Shown here one piece after another: positions 1 through 7,871 of a stretch of 49,431 nucleotides of DNA. Within the stretch, counting starts at the first letter, position 1. Each line of letters begins with the position of its first letter. The stretch is from an uncultured Actinomycetes bacterium (GTDB lineage Bacteria > Actinomycetota > Actinomycetes > Mycobacteriales > Nakamurellaceae), in the NCBI GenBank assembly GCA_937926105.1, contig CALANS010000218.1, positions 1-49,431 on the forward strand. Reading direction: 5' to 3'. The notes below the pieces were generated by a model. It did no database searches, was not told the origin of the DNA, and saw only the letters and a list, made by a program, of their open reading frames with translations. The position numbers were made by a program, and so were the translations under genes.

Positions 1-1
1 G

Positions 2-145
2 CTGCTGAAACTGGTCGAGCAGCACCGGCTGCCGGCCCAGAAGTTCGCGACGCACCACTTCACGTTCGACCAGATGCTCGAGGCCTACGAGACCTTCGGT
101 GACGCCGCCGCCACCAAGGCGCTGAAGGTGCTGATCAGCCGGTAA
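2..145 (+). CDS. Zinc-type alcohol dehydrogenase family protein, C-terminal end (partial)
   Basis: The window opens inside this gene; 47 codons and a TAA stop are visible. The translated tail (FTFDQMLEAYETF followed by KALKVLISR) looks like the C-terminus of zinc-dependent medium-chain alcohol dehydrogenases, where a substrate-domain helix precedes a final short strand. No catalytic residue lies in the visible part, so the assignment rests only on tail similarity. It is followed by two hairpins, as expected for the last gene of a chromosomal transcription unit. It most likely represents host chromosome outside the ICE. Confidence 0.6.
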   Translation: MLKLVEQHRLPAQKFATHHFTFDQMLEAYETFGDAAATKALKVLISR

Positions 146-162
146 CGGATATGACTCCGCAG

Positions 163-195
163 CGCCGCCGCAGTCGTCCACCACCTGCGGCGGCG
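163..195 (+). terminator. Hairpin downstream of the dehydrogenase gene
   Basis: An 11-bp perfect inverted repeat (CGCCGCCGCAG / CTGCGGCGGCG) with a short loop lies 17 bases after the stop codon. No T tract follows, which is common in high-GC actinobacteria. Confidence 0.5.
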
Positions 196-202
196 TTGTC
201 CA

Positions 203-240
203 CGGAGCGGTAGCCCACGACGGTGTGGGCTACCGCTCCG
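203..240. terminator. Strong intrinsic-type terminator hairpin
   Basis: A perfect 16-bp inverted repeat (CGGAGCGGTAGCCCAC and its complement) surrounds a 6-base loop, followed by GCCTTTCCC. It would separate the dehydrogenase gene from the tRNA and could act in both directions. Confidence 0.75.
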
Positions 241-392
241 GCCTTTCCCGGTGCCCGGCCTGCAGGCTCTCGCGCGGCGGGGCGAAACCGTCGCCACCGA
301 TGTGACAGCGCGCCGCGCCGTCTGCCACACTGGAATGCGCGAAGGATCGGGCCGCCGCGAGTTCTCTCGGGGATCCCACCGTTTCCGATTCC

Positions 393-465
393 GGGCCTCT
401 AGCTCAATTGGTAGAGCTGCGGACTTTTAATCCGTAGGTTGCGGGTTCGAGCCCCGCGGGGCCCA
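393..465 (+). tRNA. tRNA-Lys (anticodon TTT)
   Basis: A full cloverleaf is readable: acceptor GGGCCTC pairs with GGGGCCC, D arm GCTC/GAGC, anticodon stem GCGGA/TCCGT with loop CTTTTAA (anticodon TTT), T arm GCGGG/CCCGC with loop TTCGAGC, and discriminator A. CCA is not encoded (ACCG follows). The 3' half is duplicated at 1287-1338, marking this tRNA as an integration site. Antisense translation of this tail produces the familiar artefactual peptide VGPAGLEPATYG. Confidence 0.96.
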
Positions 466-467
466 CC
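416..467 (+). repeat. att repeat copy 1 (3' part of tRNA-Lys)
   Basis: This 52-bp stretch, from the anticodon stem through the discriminator and two more bases, recurs at 1287-1338 with one difference (A429 versus C1300). It is the typical footprint of a mobile element that recombines at a tRNA 3' end and restores the gene. Confidence 0.9.
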
Positions 468-662
468 GAAGTAGCGTTCTTCAAGCCAACGATTCTGCGA
501 CGTGCCCGCCAGCCCTGGATACCTGGTGCCGTCGCCGGACGGCCGCCGTCACCCACCTCCTCATCCGCGCGCCGATCCCGGAGAGGTTGCGCCAACCGCG
601 GTGAATGACCCGGGCGAGGATGGGGCCTTGTCCGCCTCACGGGTGTGAACTACAGTTGACAT

Positions 663-1001
663 GTGGCCGATGTGTTCCGAAGCAGAAGCTTCGATCGTTG
701 GCTCCGACAATTGAAGGATCGACAGGCACGCGCTCGAGTGCAGGTGCGGATCGACCGACTGGCGGCAGGGAATCCGGGAGACGCCAAACCGGTCGGTAGC
801 GGCATCTCCGAGTTGAGGATCCCTTACGGCCCGGGATACCGCATCTACTACCTGCAGGACGGCACGACGCTGATCCTGCTGCTCTGTGGAGGGGATAAGT
901 CGAGCCAGCACGACGATATCAACGACGCGCGCCGCATTGCACAGGAATGGAGGTCAAGGGGCGATGACGAGCATCAAGGCCGAGGTGTTCGGCCGCTATG
1001 A
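663..1001 (+). CDS. RelE/ParE/HigB-family toxin
   Basis: A 112-residue basic protein starting at GTG. It has the RelE/HigB 'addiction module killer' layout: an N-terminal FDRWL..L segment, the central ISELRIPYGPGYRIYY strand pair and a C-terminal LLLLCGGDKSSQ strand before a last helix. This family usually cleaves mRNA on the ribosome. It overlaps the antitoxin start by 38 bases, in toxin-first order as in higBA operons. No good ribosome-binding site is seen before GTG 663; GTG 672 is an alternative. It sits between the two tRNA-Lys repeats, on the short islet rather than inside the ICE proper. Confidence 0.85.
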   Translation: MADVFRSRSFDRWLRQLKDRQARARVQVRIDRLAAGNPGDAKPVGSGISELRIPYGPGYRIYYLQDGTTLILLLCGGDKSSQHDDINDARRIAQEWRSRGDDEHQGRGVRPL

Positions 1002-1269
1002 CGCAGCCGACTATCTCACCGATATCGATGACGCCGCAGCGTATCTCGAGGCGACCCTCGACGAGTCCGACGGCGACCCGACAGTGATCGCACAAGCGCT
1101 CGGCGCGATCGCCCGCTCCGGGAACATCAGCGAACTCGCGCGCCGCATCGGCATGAGCCGCGAAGGCCTCTACAAGGCACTGTCATCTGACGGGAACCCG
1201 AGCTTCGCCACGATCATGAAGGTGGCCGGCGCGCTCGGCCTCCGCCTGCGGTTCGAGTCCGTCGCCTGA
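964..1269 (+). CDS. HigA-type HTH antitoxin
   Basis: A 101-residue protein; ATG 964 was chosen because GGAGG lies about 10 bases upstream. It matches 'addiction module antidote' proteins: an N-terminal YDAADYLTDIDDAAAYLEA segment, then a Cro/C1-like helix-turn-helix (ISELARRIGMSREGLYKAL) ending in FATIMKVAGALGLRLRFE. It should bind and neutralise the overlapping toxin and repress its own operon. The pair could stabilise the islet or the adjoining ICE. Confidence 0.88.
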   Translation: MTSIKAEVFGRYDAADYLTDIDDAAAYLEATLDESDGDPTVIAQALGAIARSGNISELARRIGMSREGLYKALSSDGNPSFATIMKVAGALGLRLRFESVA

Positions 1270-1286
1270 GCCCGACGGCACTGGGC

Positions 1287-1338
1287 GCTGCGGACTTTTC
1301 ATCCGTAGGTTGCGGGTTCGAGCCCCGCGGGGCCCACC
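1287..1338 (+). repeat. att repeat copy 2 (integrase-proximal end of the ICE)
   Basis: 51 of 52 bases match 416-467. It lies at the extreme 3' end of the serine integrase gene, whose last codons and stop are inside it. The single mismatch (C1300) creates the integrase stop codon: TCA on the plus strand is TGA on the minus strand. The intervening 871-bp unit holds only the toxin-antitoxin pair, which suggests two successive integrations at this tRNA. Confidence 0.85.
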
Positions 1339-2996
1339 CTACGCACAAGGCTCGAACCCTTGCCCGACGAATCGTTGGCTGGGGTTCGGGCCTTGTCGGC
1401 GTCTGCGGCCCAGGTGAGGGCGTTGGCGTTGATGTCGGGGTCGAGCAGCATCTCGAAGGGGCGGTTGTTCTCGACGCGGAGTTGGTCGTCTTCGTCGATG
1501 TAGACCTTGGTGAAGAAGGCTTGGTTGCACAGGCGCCGATTGGCGTCGTCGCAGCGGGCGTAGATGGCTGCGCAGTTCTCTAGCAGGTTCAGGGCGTCGT
1601 CGAGGTGAGCGTGGGCGTCGGCGTAGTCGCCGTGGTGGGCGTCGATGCGTCGGTTCACGTGGTCGAGTTCGCCGAGGATGCGGTCTTGCTCGCGTTTGAG
1701 CACTGACAGTGGGATGGCGTCGGCGTAGTGGGCTTGCATGAGCCGGTCTTGTTCGTGTTCGAGCCTGTCGCGGTTGGCGGTGAGCTGGGAGAGCTCGTCG
1801 GTTTCGGCGGACATGAGCCGGTCGAACTCGTGGTGGAGCATCCCGGCCAGGGCGTCGCGGCGGGCGGGGGTGATCTGGACGCGCTGGTAGTAGTCCTCGA
1901 TAAGGTGCTCGACGTCCTCGATGAGGATCGCGCCGCGGGTGCAGTCGGTGCGCTTGGAGTGCCTGCCAGCGCAGACGAAGTACGGGTAGACGTTGCCGTG
2001 CCGGTTCTTCGCGTTACACACCATGAGCCGCGAGCCGCAGAGGCCGCAGTAGATGGTGCCTTTGAGGTAGTGATCGTGAACTTGGGTGGCTTCGCAGGCG
2101 GCTTTGTGGGCGGTGAGCACGGACTGGACCTGGTACCACACCTCGGCCGGGACGAGTGGTTGGTGGGCGCCTTTGTAACCGATGCCCCGGTAGATCACGT
2201 CGCCCTTGTAGTAGGGGTTGGTCAGCATCCGGTGGACGGAGGACACGGCGAGCGGCTTGGCGGGCCGTTTCGGGGTGGGCAGGCTGGTCAGCCCGCGGGA
2301 GGTGAGCTCGTCGTGGAGTTGGCTGACGGTCCAGTCTCCGGAGGCGTACGCCTTGAAGGCCCACTCGATCAGCGGTGCCCGGTCGGGGTCGAGTTGCACG
2401 GTGCGGGCCTCGCGCCCGAGCTCGTCGCGGATGCGGACGTTGAGGTAGCCGATGGGGGCTTTGCCGTTGGTCCCGCCGCCGGCGGCCTTCTGGGTCATGC
2501 CCTTGATGACCTCGGTGGCGAGGTTGCGGGAGTAGAACTCCGCGATGGTGGACATGATGCCGTGCAGCAGCATCCCGCTCGGGGTCTCGTCGATGTTCTC
2601 GGTCGCGGAGACGAGCATGACCCCGGCTTCTTGGAGCGCGAGGTGGATGGTCACGTCGTCGGCGCGGTTGCGGGCGAGCCGGTCGACCTTGTGGACGATA
2701 CAGTAGGAGACCTTGTGCTGTTTGACGTACTGGATCATCCGCATCAGGTCGGGCCGGTCGGCCTTGCGGGCGGATTCGCCGGCGTCGACGAACTCTTCGA
2801 TGACGACCGCGCCGAGGGCTTCGGCCTTGCGGCGGTTGGCTTCTCGCTGGGCGGGGATGGAGAAGCCTTCGTCGGTGCCGCCTTTCTCGGCCTGCTCGCG
2901 GGTGGAGACACGCAGGTAGGACACGGCCAGGGCGGTCCCCTGGGGCGGGTCGACGAGGCTGCGCACCGGGTCGGTGCGCGCTGGGGCGGGGTTCAT
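1299..2996 (-). CDS. Large serine recombinase / integrase of the ICE
   Basis: 565 residues. The N-terminal resolvase domain carries the nucleophile Ser31 in YLRVSTREQ, followed by VHKVDRLARN and the E-helix region. A recombinase domain (GKAPIGYLN, SSVHRMLTNPYYKGD) and a zinc-ribbon (CGLCG then FVCAGRHSKRTDC) follow, then a coiled-coil segment rich in Glu, Arg and His. It should catalyse site-specific integration and excision. ATG 2996 has AAGG four bases upstream. The C-terminal peptide RRVGPAGLEPATYG is encoded by the antisense of the tRNA-Lys tail, so gene and attachment repeat physically overlap. No small recombination directionality factor is recognised nearby. Confidence 0.93.
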   Translation of the reverse strand: MNPAPARTDPVRSLVDPPQGTALAVSYLRVSTREQAEKGGTDEGFSIPAQREANRRKAEALGAVVIEEFVDAGESARKADRPDLMRMIQYVKQHKVSYCIVHKVDRLARNRADDVTIHLALQEAGVMLVSATENIDETPSGMLLHGIMSTIAEFYSRNLATEVIKGMTQKAAGGGTNGKAPIGYLNVRIRDELGREARTVQLDPDRAPLIEWAFKAYASGDWTVSQLHDELTSRGLTSLPTPKRPAKPLAVSSVHRMLTNPYYKGDVIYRGIGYKGAHQPLVPAEVWYQVQSVLTAHKAACEATQVHDHYLKGTIYCGLCGSRLMVCNAKNRHGNVYPYFVCAGRHSKRTDCTRGAILIEDVEHLIEDYYQRVQITPARRDALAGMLHHEFDRLMSAETDELSQLTANRDRLEHEQDRLMQAHYADAIPLSVLKREQDRILGELDHVNRRIDAHHGDYADAHAHLDDALNLLENCAAIYARCDDANRRLCNQAFFTKVYIDEDDQLRVENNRPFEMLLDPDINANALTWAADADKARTPANDSSGKGSSLVRRVGPAGLEPATYG

Positions 2997-3170
2997 GGTC
3001 CTTCTCTCACGCGGATCGGACCTCGCGCTCGGACGTGAACGCCCGAGGGGATGTTGATCGTGAGAGGAACCCGAAGGCTCTAGGACTAGGCCGGATCGGC
3101 CGCGTTCGCGTGCCCGCCGTGGGCGGGGTTTAGGACCACAACACCCCGCTGGCGCGAGGCTTGCTTGAAC

Positions 3171-3410
3171 TCATTCTACCCGGGTGGTCCCCGGTGAGAC
3201 GAGGACATCGCCGCCAGCGTCTGGCCGGTAGGTCTCCGGGGTTTGCGCTGCTCGTCGTTCGGCGCGGCTGCGGCCGGTTTCCTGCAAGGTCATCCTGATC
3301 AGGACTTCTGCGAGCTTGTGCAGGTCCGGGGGATCGCGATGCACGGCCCGTACCGAGAACGACCGGTCCTCGTAGCGGCGCCGGTCGGTCTTCTTGACGT
3401 AGGCGCTCAC
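3171..3410 (-). CDS. Small hypothetical protein of the conjugation module
   Basis: 79 residues, highly charged (begins SAYVKKTDRRRYEDRSFSVRA), with no membrane segment or known motif. GTG 3410 overlaps the stop of the upstream gene (GTGA), so it is translationally coupled to the DUF4913-like protein. Function unknown; the coupling suggests a shared role in transfer or maintenance. Confidence 0.65.
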   Translation of the reverse strand: MSAYVKKTDRRRYEDRSFSVRAVHRDPPDLHKLAEVLIRMTLQETGRSRAERRAAQTPETYRPDAGGDVLVSPGTTRVE

Positions 3411-3997
3411 CGGTCCGGCAGCTCTCCGGTGTGAGCGTCGAGACTGGCGTAGAAGTCGTCTTCGGCCTGACGGCGGGCGGCCACGTCATCGAGCACCCAT
3501 TGCACGAAGTCCGCGTCGCGGTCGGTGATGATCGTGTCTTCGACCGGCGCGGCCGGTCGTTCGCCGGGCCAGGTGGTCTGCCGAGTGGGCCGGTCGCGGT
3601 CCAGCCGGGTACCGCAGGTGGCCACCCAATCGCGAAGACGCCCGCGGGCGTCGGCGAAGTCACGGTGCCAGCCCAGCGGTGCGGAACCGTTCTGCTCCGG
3701 GTCGTAGGCGCACAGCCAGTGCAGATGCAGCGCGGACAGCTCCCACACCAGCTCGGAGTGCCGATGCCAAAACGGCGGAATGACGGATGCAGGCAGCCCG
3801 TATGTGTGGCGCAGCCAGTCGACCCACTGGTTCAGCGCCAGCCATTCCTGTTCCAGGTCGTCTGCGGTCAGAAGGTTCCAGTTGATCGGGTGCGGCGGCT
3901 CGGGCAGCAGCGCCCCGTCGAGGTCGCCGTCCTCGTCGTCCAGCAGGTCGGGTTCCGGCTCGGCGGGTTCGGGTGTGGTCTGGTCGTGGTCGGTCAT
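3407..3997 (-). CDS. DUF4913-like hypothetical protein
   Basis: 196 residues from ATG 3997 (AGGGG eight bases upstream; GTG 4006 is an alternative). An acidic N-terminus (about residues 1-40) precedes a Trp/His-rich domain (WVDWLRHTYGL, FWHRHSELVWELSALHLHW, GWHRDFADARGRLRDW) that resembles the DUF4913 family common on actinobacterial plasmids and ICEs. The biochemical role is unknown. It follows the SSB gene by 17 bases and belongs to the same minus-strand operon. Confidence 0.7.
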   Translation of the reverse strand: MTDHDQTTPEPAEPEPDLLDDEDGDLDGALLPEPPHPINWNLLTADDLEQEWLALNQWVDWLRHTYGLPASVIPPFWHRHSELVWELSALHLHWLCAYDPEQNGSAPLGWHRDFADARGRLRDWVATCGTRLDRDRPTRQTTWPGERPAAPVEDTIITDRDADFVQWVLDDVAARRQAEDDFYASLDAHTGELPDR

Positions 3998-4014
3998 CGT
4001 CGGCACCCCTGGTC

Positions 4015-4494
4015 TCAGCGCCTGATCGCCTGAGCCGCAGGAGCCCGGCCCGTCTCCGCCGTGAACTCGGCGGGCACGTCCTGACCGCGTGACGCGGCGA
4101 CCGTCTGCGTCGGGGCTTGTGTTGACGGGGCGGGGCGGCGGGCGCGGTCGACCTCATAGCGGGTGCGGGCCGCGTCGTGGCCGATCCTCTTGGCCACGAA
4201 CTCCTCGCCCTCGACGTTCTGCCCGTCCTTCTCGTAGCTGATCGGCCGGGTGTAGCCCTCGGCGATGAAGTTGTCGCCCTTCGCGAACCGCTCGGCAGCC
4301 CGCTCGGCGGAACGGTTGAATATCACCAGGTGGTGATAGGTGGTCTCGGTCTGGGTGAACGACCCGTCCGGTTCCCGGCGGTAGTGCTCCTGACCGATCC
4401 GGGCGTAGAGCCTCGGGTCGCCCTTGGCGGTGTAACTGAGCTGCGGGTCGGACGCGATGAACCCGGAGAGGGATTCCTGCGTATGGATCGTCAT
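4015..4494 (-). CDS. ssb: Single-stranded DNA-binding protein
   Basis: 159 residues with an N-terminal OB fold: the LSGFIASDPQL start, a TTYHHLVIFNRSAERAAERF core and the GDNFIAEGYTRP strand typical of SSB/PriB-like proteins, followed by KRIGHDAARTRYEV. The low-complexity tail lacks the acidic DDDIPF-type tip used by housekeeping SSBs. ATG 4494 was chosen: AGGAGG is 8 bases upstream, while an ATG 6 bases earlier is too close. It probably coats the transferred strand or rolling-circle intermediate. Next to the coupling protein gene. Confidence 0.9.
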   Translation of the reverse strand: MTIHTQESLSGFIASDPQLSYTAKGDPRLYARIGQEHYRREPDGSFTQTETTYHHLVIFNRSAERAAERFAKGDNFIAEGYTRPISYEKDGQNVEGEEFVAKRIGHDAARTRYEVDRARRPAPSTQAPTQTVAASRGQDVPAEFTAETGRAPAAQAIRR

Positions 4495-4545
4495 CGGCAT
4501 GTCCTCCTGACATCGACGCCGGCCCGCCATCGGGGCGGCTGTGTG

Positions 4546-6342
4546 TCAGGCAGGTGCGCTGGGTGTATCCGAGGCCCGGTGTTGCAGCAGTGCTTCGATC
4601 GCGGCGCGATCGGTCTTCAACTCGCTGGCGTCGTCTCGCGCGGTCCAGGGCCGCAGGGTGGTGACGATGGGTGGCGCAGCGCGCAACAGCGTGAGTGCGG
4701 TGCCGAATGGGAGGGTTCTGATCCGGTCCGGCGGCAGGATCGGCACCCGGCGGGTCGAGCGCTGGCTAGAGCGTGACCCGTAGTCTCCGATGGTGGTGGA
4801 GTCTGTGTATTCGTCGCGCTCACCGATCAGGGTGGACAGGTCTTGAAGATCGCGGGAGTTGGACGCTCCGCCGAGGATGATCTTGACGATGCTGGCGTCC
4901 CAGATGGCGCCGGCGGCGTTGTCGGACCACTTCTCCCGGGCCTGTGCCAGCGACTGGAGGACCGGCATGGTGGTGATGCCGGTGCCGCCTCCTTCGGCCA
5001 TGAGCGTCGGCAGCGAGGGCAAGGGCGCGAGGTTGGCGATCTCATCGAGGGCTAGCAGCAGAGGCGGATCCAGCCTTGCACCGGGCGAACTAGCCGCGAG
5101 CCGGCGGGCGGTCTCGATGAGGTCTTCGACGAACGCGGCGACCAGCGCCGCGGAGGCGCCGGCGCCGGCTCCGGTGGCGAGCAGGTAGAGCGTCCCGTTG
5201 TGGGTGAGGAACTTTTCGGGGTCGAAGTCCTCACCCGGCCGTGGTGATACGGCGTCCAGGACGCGAGGGTCGGCAAGCGCGCCAAGGGCCAGGGAGACGC
5301 CTTGCCAGATCGAGTCGCGGGTGCGCGGGTCGGAGTCGATCATCGACGCGAGGGAGTCGGCCCAGCCGGCCGCCGCGGCGGGATGGTTGGTCAGGATCGC
5401 GACCGCATCGGAGGCGGCGGAGGGGTCGAGCGTCCAGCGGAACAGCTCGGCCGGCGGCCGATTGTCCAGCGCGGCGGCATGGAGCAAGGACTGTAAGGCC
5501 GTCCTCGTCTTTCCTTCCCAGAACCCGCCAGAGTCCACGCCGCCCGAAGCGAGGCCGGTGGCGGCGGCGAGGCCGGTCGCGCGGATCATCGCGGTCAGCG
5601 GATCGTCGCATCCGCGGATCGGTGACCACCGCAGCCCGGCCGGCACGCCCTCGGCCAGATGCTGCGGGTCGAACACCGCGACCGGCCCGGACTTCTGCCG
5701 GGAACGCAGGGTCGTGGTGAGGTTGTCCGGCCGGGTGCTCGTGGTGACCACCGCACCGGGCGAATCCAAGATCATAGGAATGACCACGTGCAGGCCCTTG
5801 CCGGAACGAGGCGGGCCGATGAGCAGGACGGAGTCCTCCACCGACGCCCACACGGTCTTGCCGCGCGAGACCCCGAGCCGGTACCCGACATCCGCAACGT
5901 GTGGCTTGCCCAGCGACGGGCGCAAATGGCCCGCCCGGTGCAGCAGCGCGTGCTCGGAGGCCGCCTTCGCGACCTCACTGCGGATGGCGACACCAGCGAT
6001 CCGGTACGGGTTAACGGTGGTCTGCCGGCCGTGGTCGCGGACCAGCCGCCACACCCACCACACCAACGCTGTGCCGGCCAGGATGAGCACGGCGGCGGTG
6101 GTCCAGTAGACGACCGGGTTCAAACCCGGCGCGTCGAGCGGGATCGCCGGTCGTGCGGGGTGGGCCAGCACACCGAGCCCGGCCGCGATCCCACCGGCAG
6201 GCTGGCGCAGGCCGGTGATCCAGGCCGCGACGGACCCGGCGCCGCGCAGCACGGCGGCCAGGACCACCCCGGCGGCCAGCGCGCCGAGTCCCAGGTTGGT
6301 CGCCTCGTCGCCGAGCGGCCCCCGCGGCGGCGGCTGGCTCAC
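4546..6342 (-). CDS. VirD4/TraG-type coupling ATPase (T4CP)
   Basis: 598 residues. Two N-terminal membrane segments (about 15-40 and 80-105) are followed by an ATPase with Walker A GPPRSGKG near residue 180, Walker B LLLALDEIANLAPL and a TraM-recognition-type region (GITTMPVLQSLAQAREKWS). T4CPs bring the relaxase-DNA complex to the secretion channel. The protein appears full length. GTG 6342 overlaps the upstream stop (GTGA). Its relaxase partner is probably the distant MobF protein at 39572-43141. The T4CP gene is separated from the VirB-like block by the metal island. Confidence 0.93.
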   Translation of the reverse strand: MSQPPPRGPLGDEATNLGLGALAAGVVLAAVLRGAGSVAAWITGLRQPAGGIAAGLGVLAHPARPAIPLDAPGLNPVVYWTTAAVLILAGTALVWWVWRLVRDHGRQTTVNPYRIAGVAIRSEVAKAASEHALLHRAGHLRPSLGKPHVADVGYRLGVSRGKTVWASVEDSVLLIGPPRSGKGLHVVIPMILDSPGAVVTTSTRPDNLTTTLRSRQKSGPVAVFDPQHLAEGVPAGLRWSPIRGCDDPLTAMIRATGLAAATGLASGGVDSGGFWEGKTRTALQSLLHAAALDNRPPAELFRWTLDPSAASDAVAILTNHPAAAAGWADSLASMIDSDPRTRDSIWQGVSLALGALADPRVLDAVSPRPGEDFDPEKFLTHNGTLYLLATGAGAGASAALVAAFVEDLIETARRLAASSPGARLDPPLLLALDEIANLAPLPSLPTLMAEGGGTGITTMPVLQSLAQAREKWSDNAAGAIWDASIVKIILGGASNSRDLQDLSTLIGERDEYTDSTTIGDYGSRSSQRSTRRVPILPPDRIRTLPFGTALTLLRAAPPIVTTLRPWTARDDASELKTDRAAIEALLQHRASDTPSAPA

Positions 6343-7232
6343 AGCGACGGCCCGCGACCCGGCGCCGAGCTCCTACTCGTAGGGCCGGGTGACGCGGCGA
6401 ACCAGTCCCGCCCACCGCTCTCGGAGGCGGTGCGCTGAGTACCCGGTGTGTGCGGAGTCGGCGTCGCGGGCGTCGGTGCCGATGCCGGCTGTGGTGTTGG
6501 TGCGTGCTGTGGTGGTTGGGCGGGTGTGGGGGTGTCGATGCCGAGCAGCGCCGGGTTGGGCGGCGCGTCGTATTTGCGGGAGAGTCCGACGTAGGCGAAG
6601 GAAGGGTTGTAGCTCAGCGTGTACACGTCGCGGGTGGCGACGTGATCGGTGGTGCCGGTCGGTGGTGTGTCGTAGACGTAGCCGTTCTCCAATGCGGCCT
6701 GCACGGTCTCCTCGCCGAAGTCGTATCCGGCCAGGTGCTCGATCGCGGCGTCGGTGCCGTCCCGGTCGATCAGGTCCAGTACCTCGTCGGCCTCGGTGCC
6801 TTGAAGGAACACGACGCTGATCCACCGCCGCGGCGCCGCTGGCGGGTCCGGTTCGGTTGGCGGGTCTTCGGCGAGCAGGGCGAGGGCGTCGGGGTTGCGT
6901 CGGGCGGCCTCGGCCAGCCAGTCCGGGAACAGGCCCGCGTGCTCCGACTCATCGCCGGGGTGGTCGAGGGTGTACTGGCGGGCCTCGCCCGCGGCGGACA
7001 GATACGAGGCCAGGTCTCGGAGCGCCCGGCCGGGGTCGACCGGCTGCCCGGCGCCGGTGAACAGGTCCCGACCTTCGACCGCCTGCCCGGTGGTGTCGGT
7101 GATGCGGTAGGCGTAACGCTGGTGCTCGCCCAGTGGCGTGTCGGGCCAGACCATCACGGTCAACGGCCCGACCGTCTGTGTCGTCGCCGTGTCGGGGGTG
7201 GTGGGTGTCGCGGGGGTGCTGTCGTTATCCAT
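6339..7232 (-). CDS. Conserved conjugation-module protein, unknown function
   Basis: 297 residues. A folded-looking N-terminal two thirds (LTVMVWPDTPLGEHQRYAYR, WISVVFLQGTEADEVLDLID, GYDFGEETVQAALENGYVYD) is followed by a long Pro/Thr/Ala linker. No membrane segment, no nucleotide-binding motif. It is translationally coupled to the T4CP. ATG 7232 is immediately preceded by the recurring GAGCACCTGTCCGGC motif instead of a normal ribosome-binding site. Confidence 0.75.
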   Translation of the reverse strand: MDNDSTPATPTTPDTATTQTVGPLTVMVWPDTPLGEHQRYAYRITDTTGQAVEGRDLFTGAGQPVDPGRALRDLASYLSAAGEARQYTLDHPGDESEHAGLFPDWLAEAARRNPDALALLAEDPPTEPDPPAAPRRWISVVFLQGTEADEVLDLIDRDGTDAAIEHLAGYDFGEETVQAALENGYVYDTPPTGTTDHVATRDVYTLSYNPSFAYVGLSRKYDAPPNPALLGIDTPTPAQPPQHAPTPQPASAPTPATPTPHTPGTQRTASESGGRDWFAASPGPTSRSSAPGRGPSL

Positions 7233-7247
7233 GCCGGACAGGTGCTC
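7233..7247 (-). promoter_or_regulatory. Recurring leader motif, copy 1
   Basis: On the minus strand GAGCACCTGTCCGGC directly abuts the ATG of the 297-residue protein. It belongs to a family of at least nine similar sites (consensus GYGCACCTGnCCGGC) upstream of element genes. Role unknown. Confidence 0.5.
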
Positions 7248-7286
7248 GATCGGCCACCCGCGAAGGCGACGCTTGGCCTCGGCGGC

Positions 7287-7769
7287 TCACATCGACAGCG
7301 GGCGCCCCTGGCCGCGGTCGGCGCGGGAATCGCTGGGGACGAACGGGTCACTGAGACCGCCCCGACCAGAGACCGGCCGAGGTGACCGCGACGGCGACGG
7401 CAGCGTGTGCTCGGGTGCGGGGTCGGGGTACCAGGCGATCCGCCCGGACTGTTGGAACGCGGCATCCAGCCGTGCCACCGCGGCGTCCAGGAGGGTGCCG
7501 GCCCGGTGCAACTCGTCCGCGGCCTGGCCCGCGGCGACGATGCCCGCGGTGTGGTCCCCGGCATCATCGTGAGTCAGACCGCGATGGTTCAGGTGGGCGG
7601 TGGCGAGCTGATCGATGACCTGGCGCAGCGATCGCGCCCCGGCGAGGAGGCTGCCGATCACCGTGTAGGTGTCGGCAGGATCATCGAGGGTGCGGGTGGC
7701 GTGCGCCAGGCCCCGCAGCGCCTCGGACGCCTCGGCGGCATCGCGGGTCGGGTCGTGCAAGGTCGGCAT
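7287..7769 (-). CDS. Hypothetical alpha-helical protein of the conjugation module
   Basis: 160 residues. Residues 1-110 form a predicted helical bundle (EASEALRGLAHATRTLDD, AGARSLRQVIDQLATAHL, AADELHRAGTLLDAAVARL). The tail is Ser/Pro/Arg rich. No enzyme motif or membrane segment. Genes of this general type accompany actinobacterial T4CPs, but the function is unknown. Leader motif copy 2 lies about 45 bases upstream of the ATG. Confidence 0.7.
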   Translation of the reverse strand: MPTLHDPTRDAAEASEALRGLAHATRTLDDPADTYTVIGSLLAGARSLRQVIDQLATAHLNHRGLTHDDAGDHTAGIVAAGQAADELHRAGTLLDAAVARLDAAFQQSGRIAWYPDPAPEHTLPSPSRSPRPVSGRGGLSDPFVPSDSRADRGQGRPLSM

Positions 7770-7812
7770 GATTCAAGGCACCCCATTCTTCGGACGTCAG
7801 CGATCGGTGATC

Positions 7813-7829
7813 GCCGGTCAGGTGCACCC
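7813..7829 (-). promoter_or_regulatory. Recurring leader motif, copy 2
   Basis: GGGTGCACCTGACCGGC on the minus strand, about 45 bases upstream of the ATG at 7769, in an otherwise empty intergenic gap. Confidence 0.5.
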
Positions 7830-7871
7830 ACCACCCACTCAGCCGGCGCAGGCCGGCTACTGGGGGCCGGG

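Noticed and set aside
404..640. Minus-strand ORF ending VGPAGLEPATYG...
   Set aside because: It is the antisense reading of the tRNA-Lys gene, a well-known annotation artefact.
1728..3038. 436-codon plus-strand ORF opposite the integrase
   Set aside because: Antisense shadow of the serine integrase; Val/Gly/Asp-rich composition, no motif.
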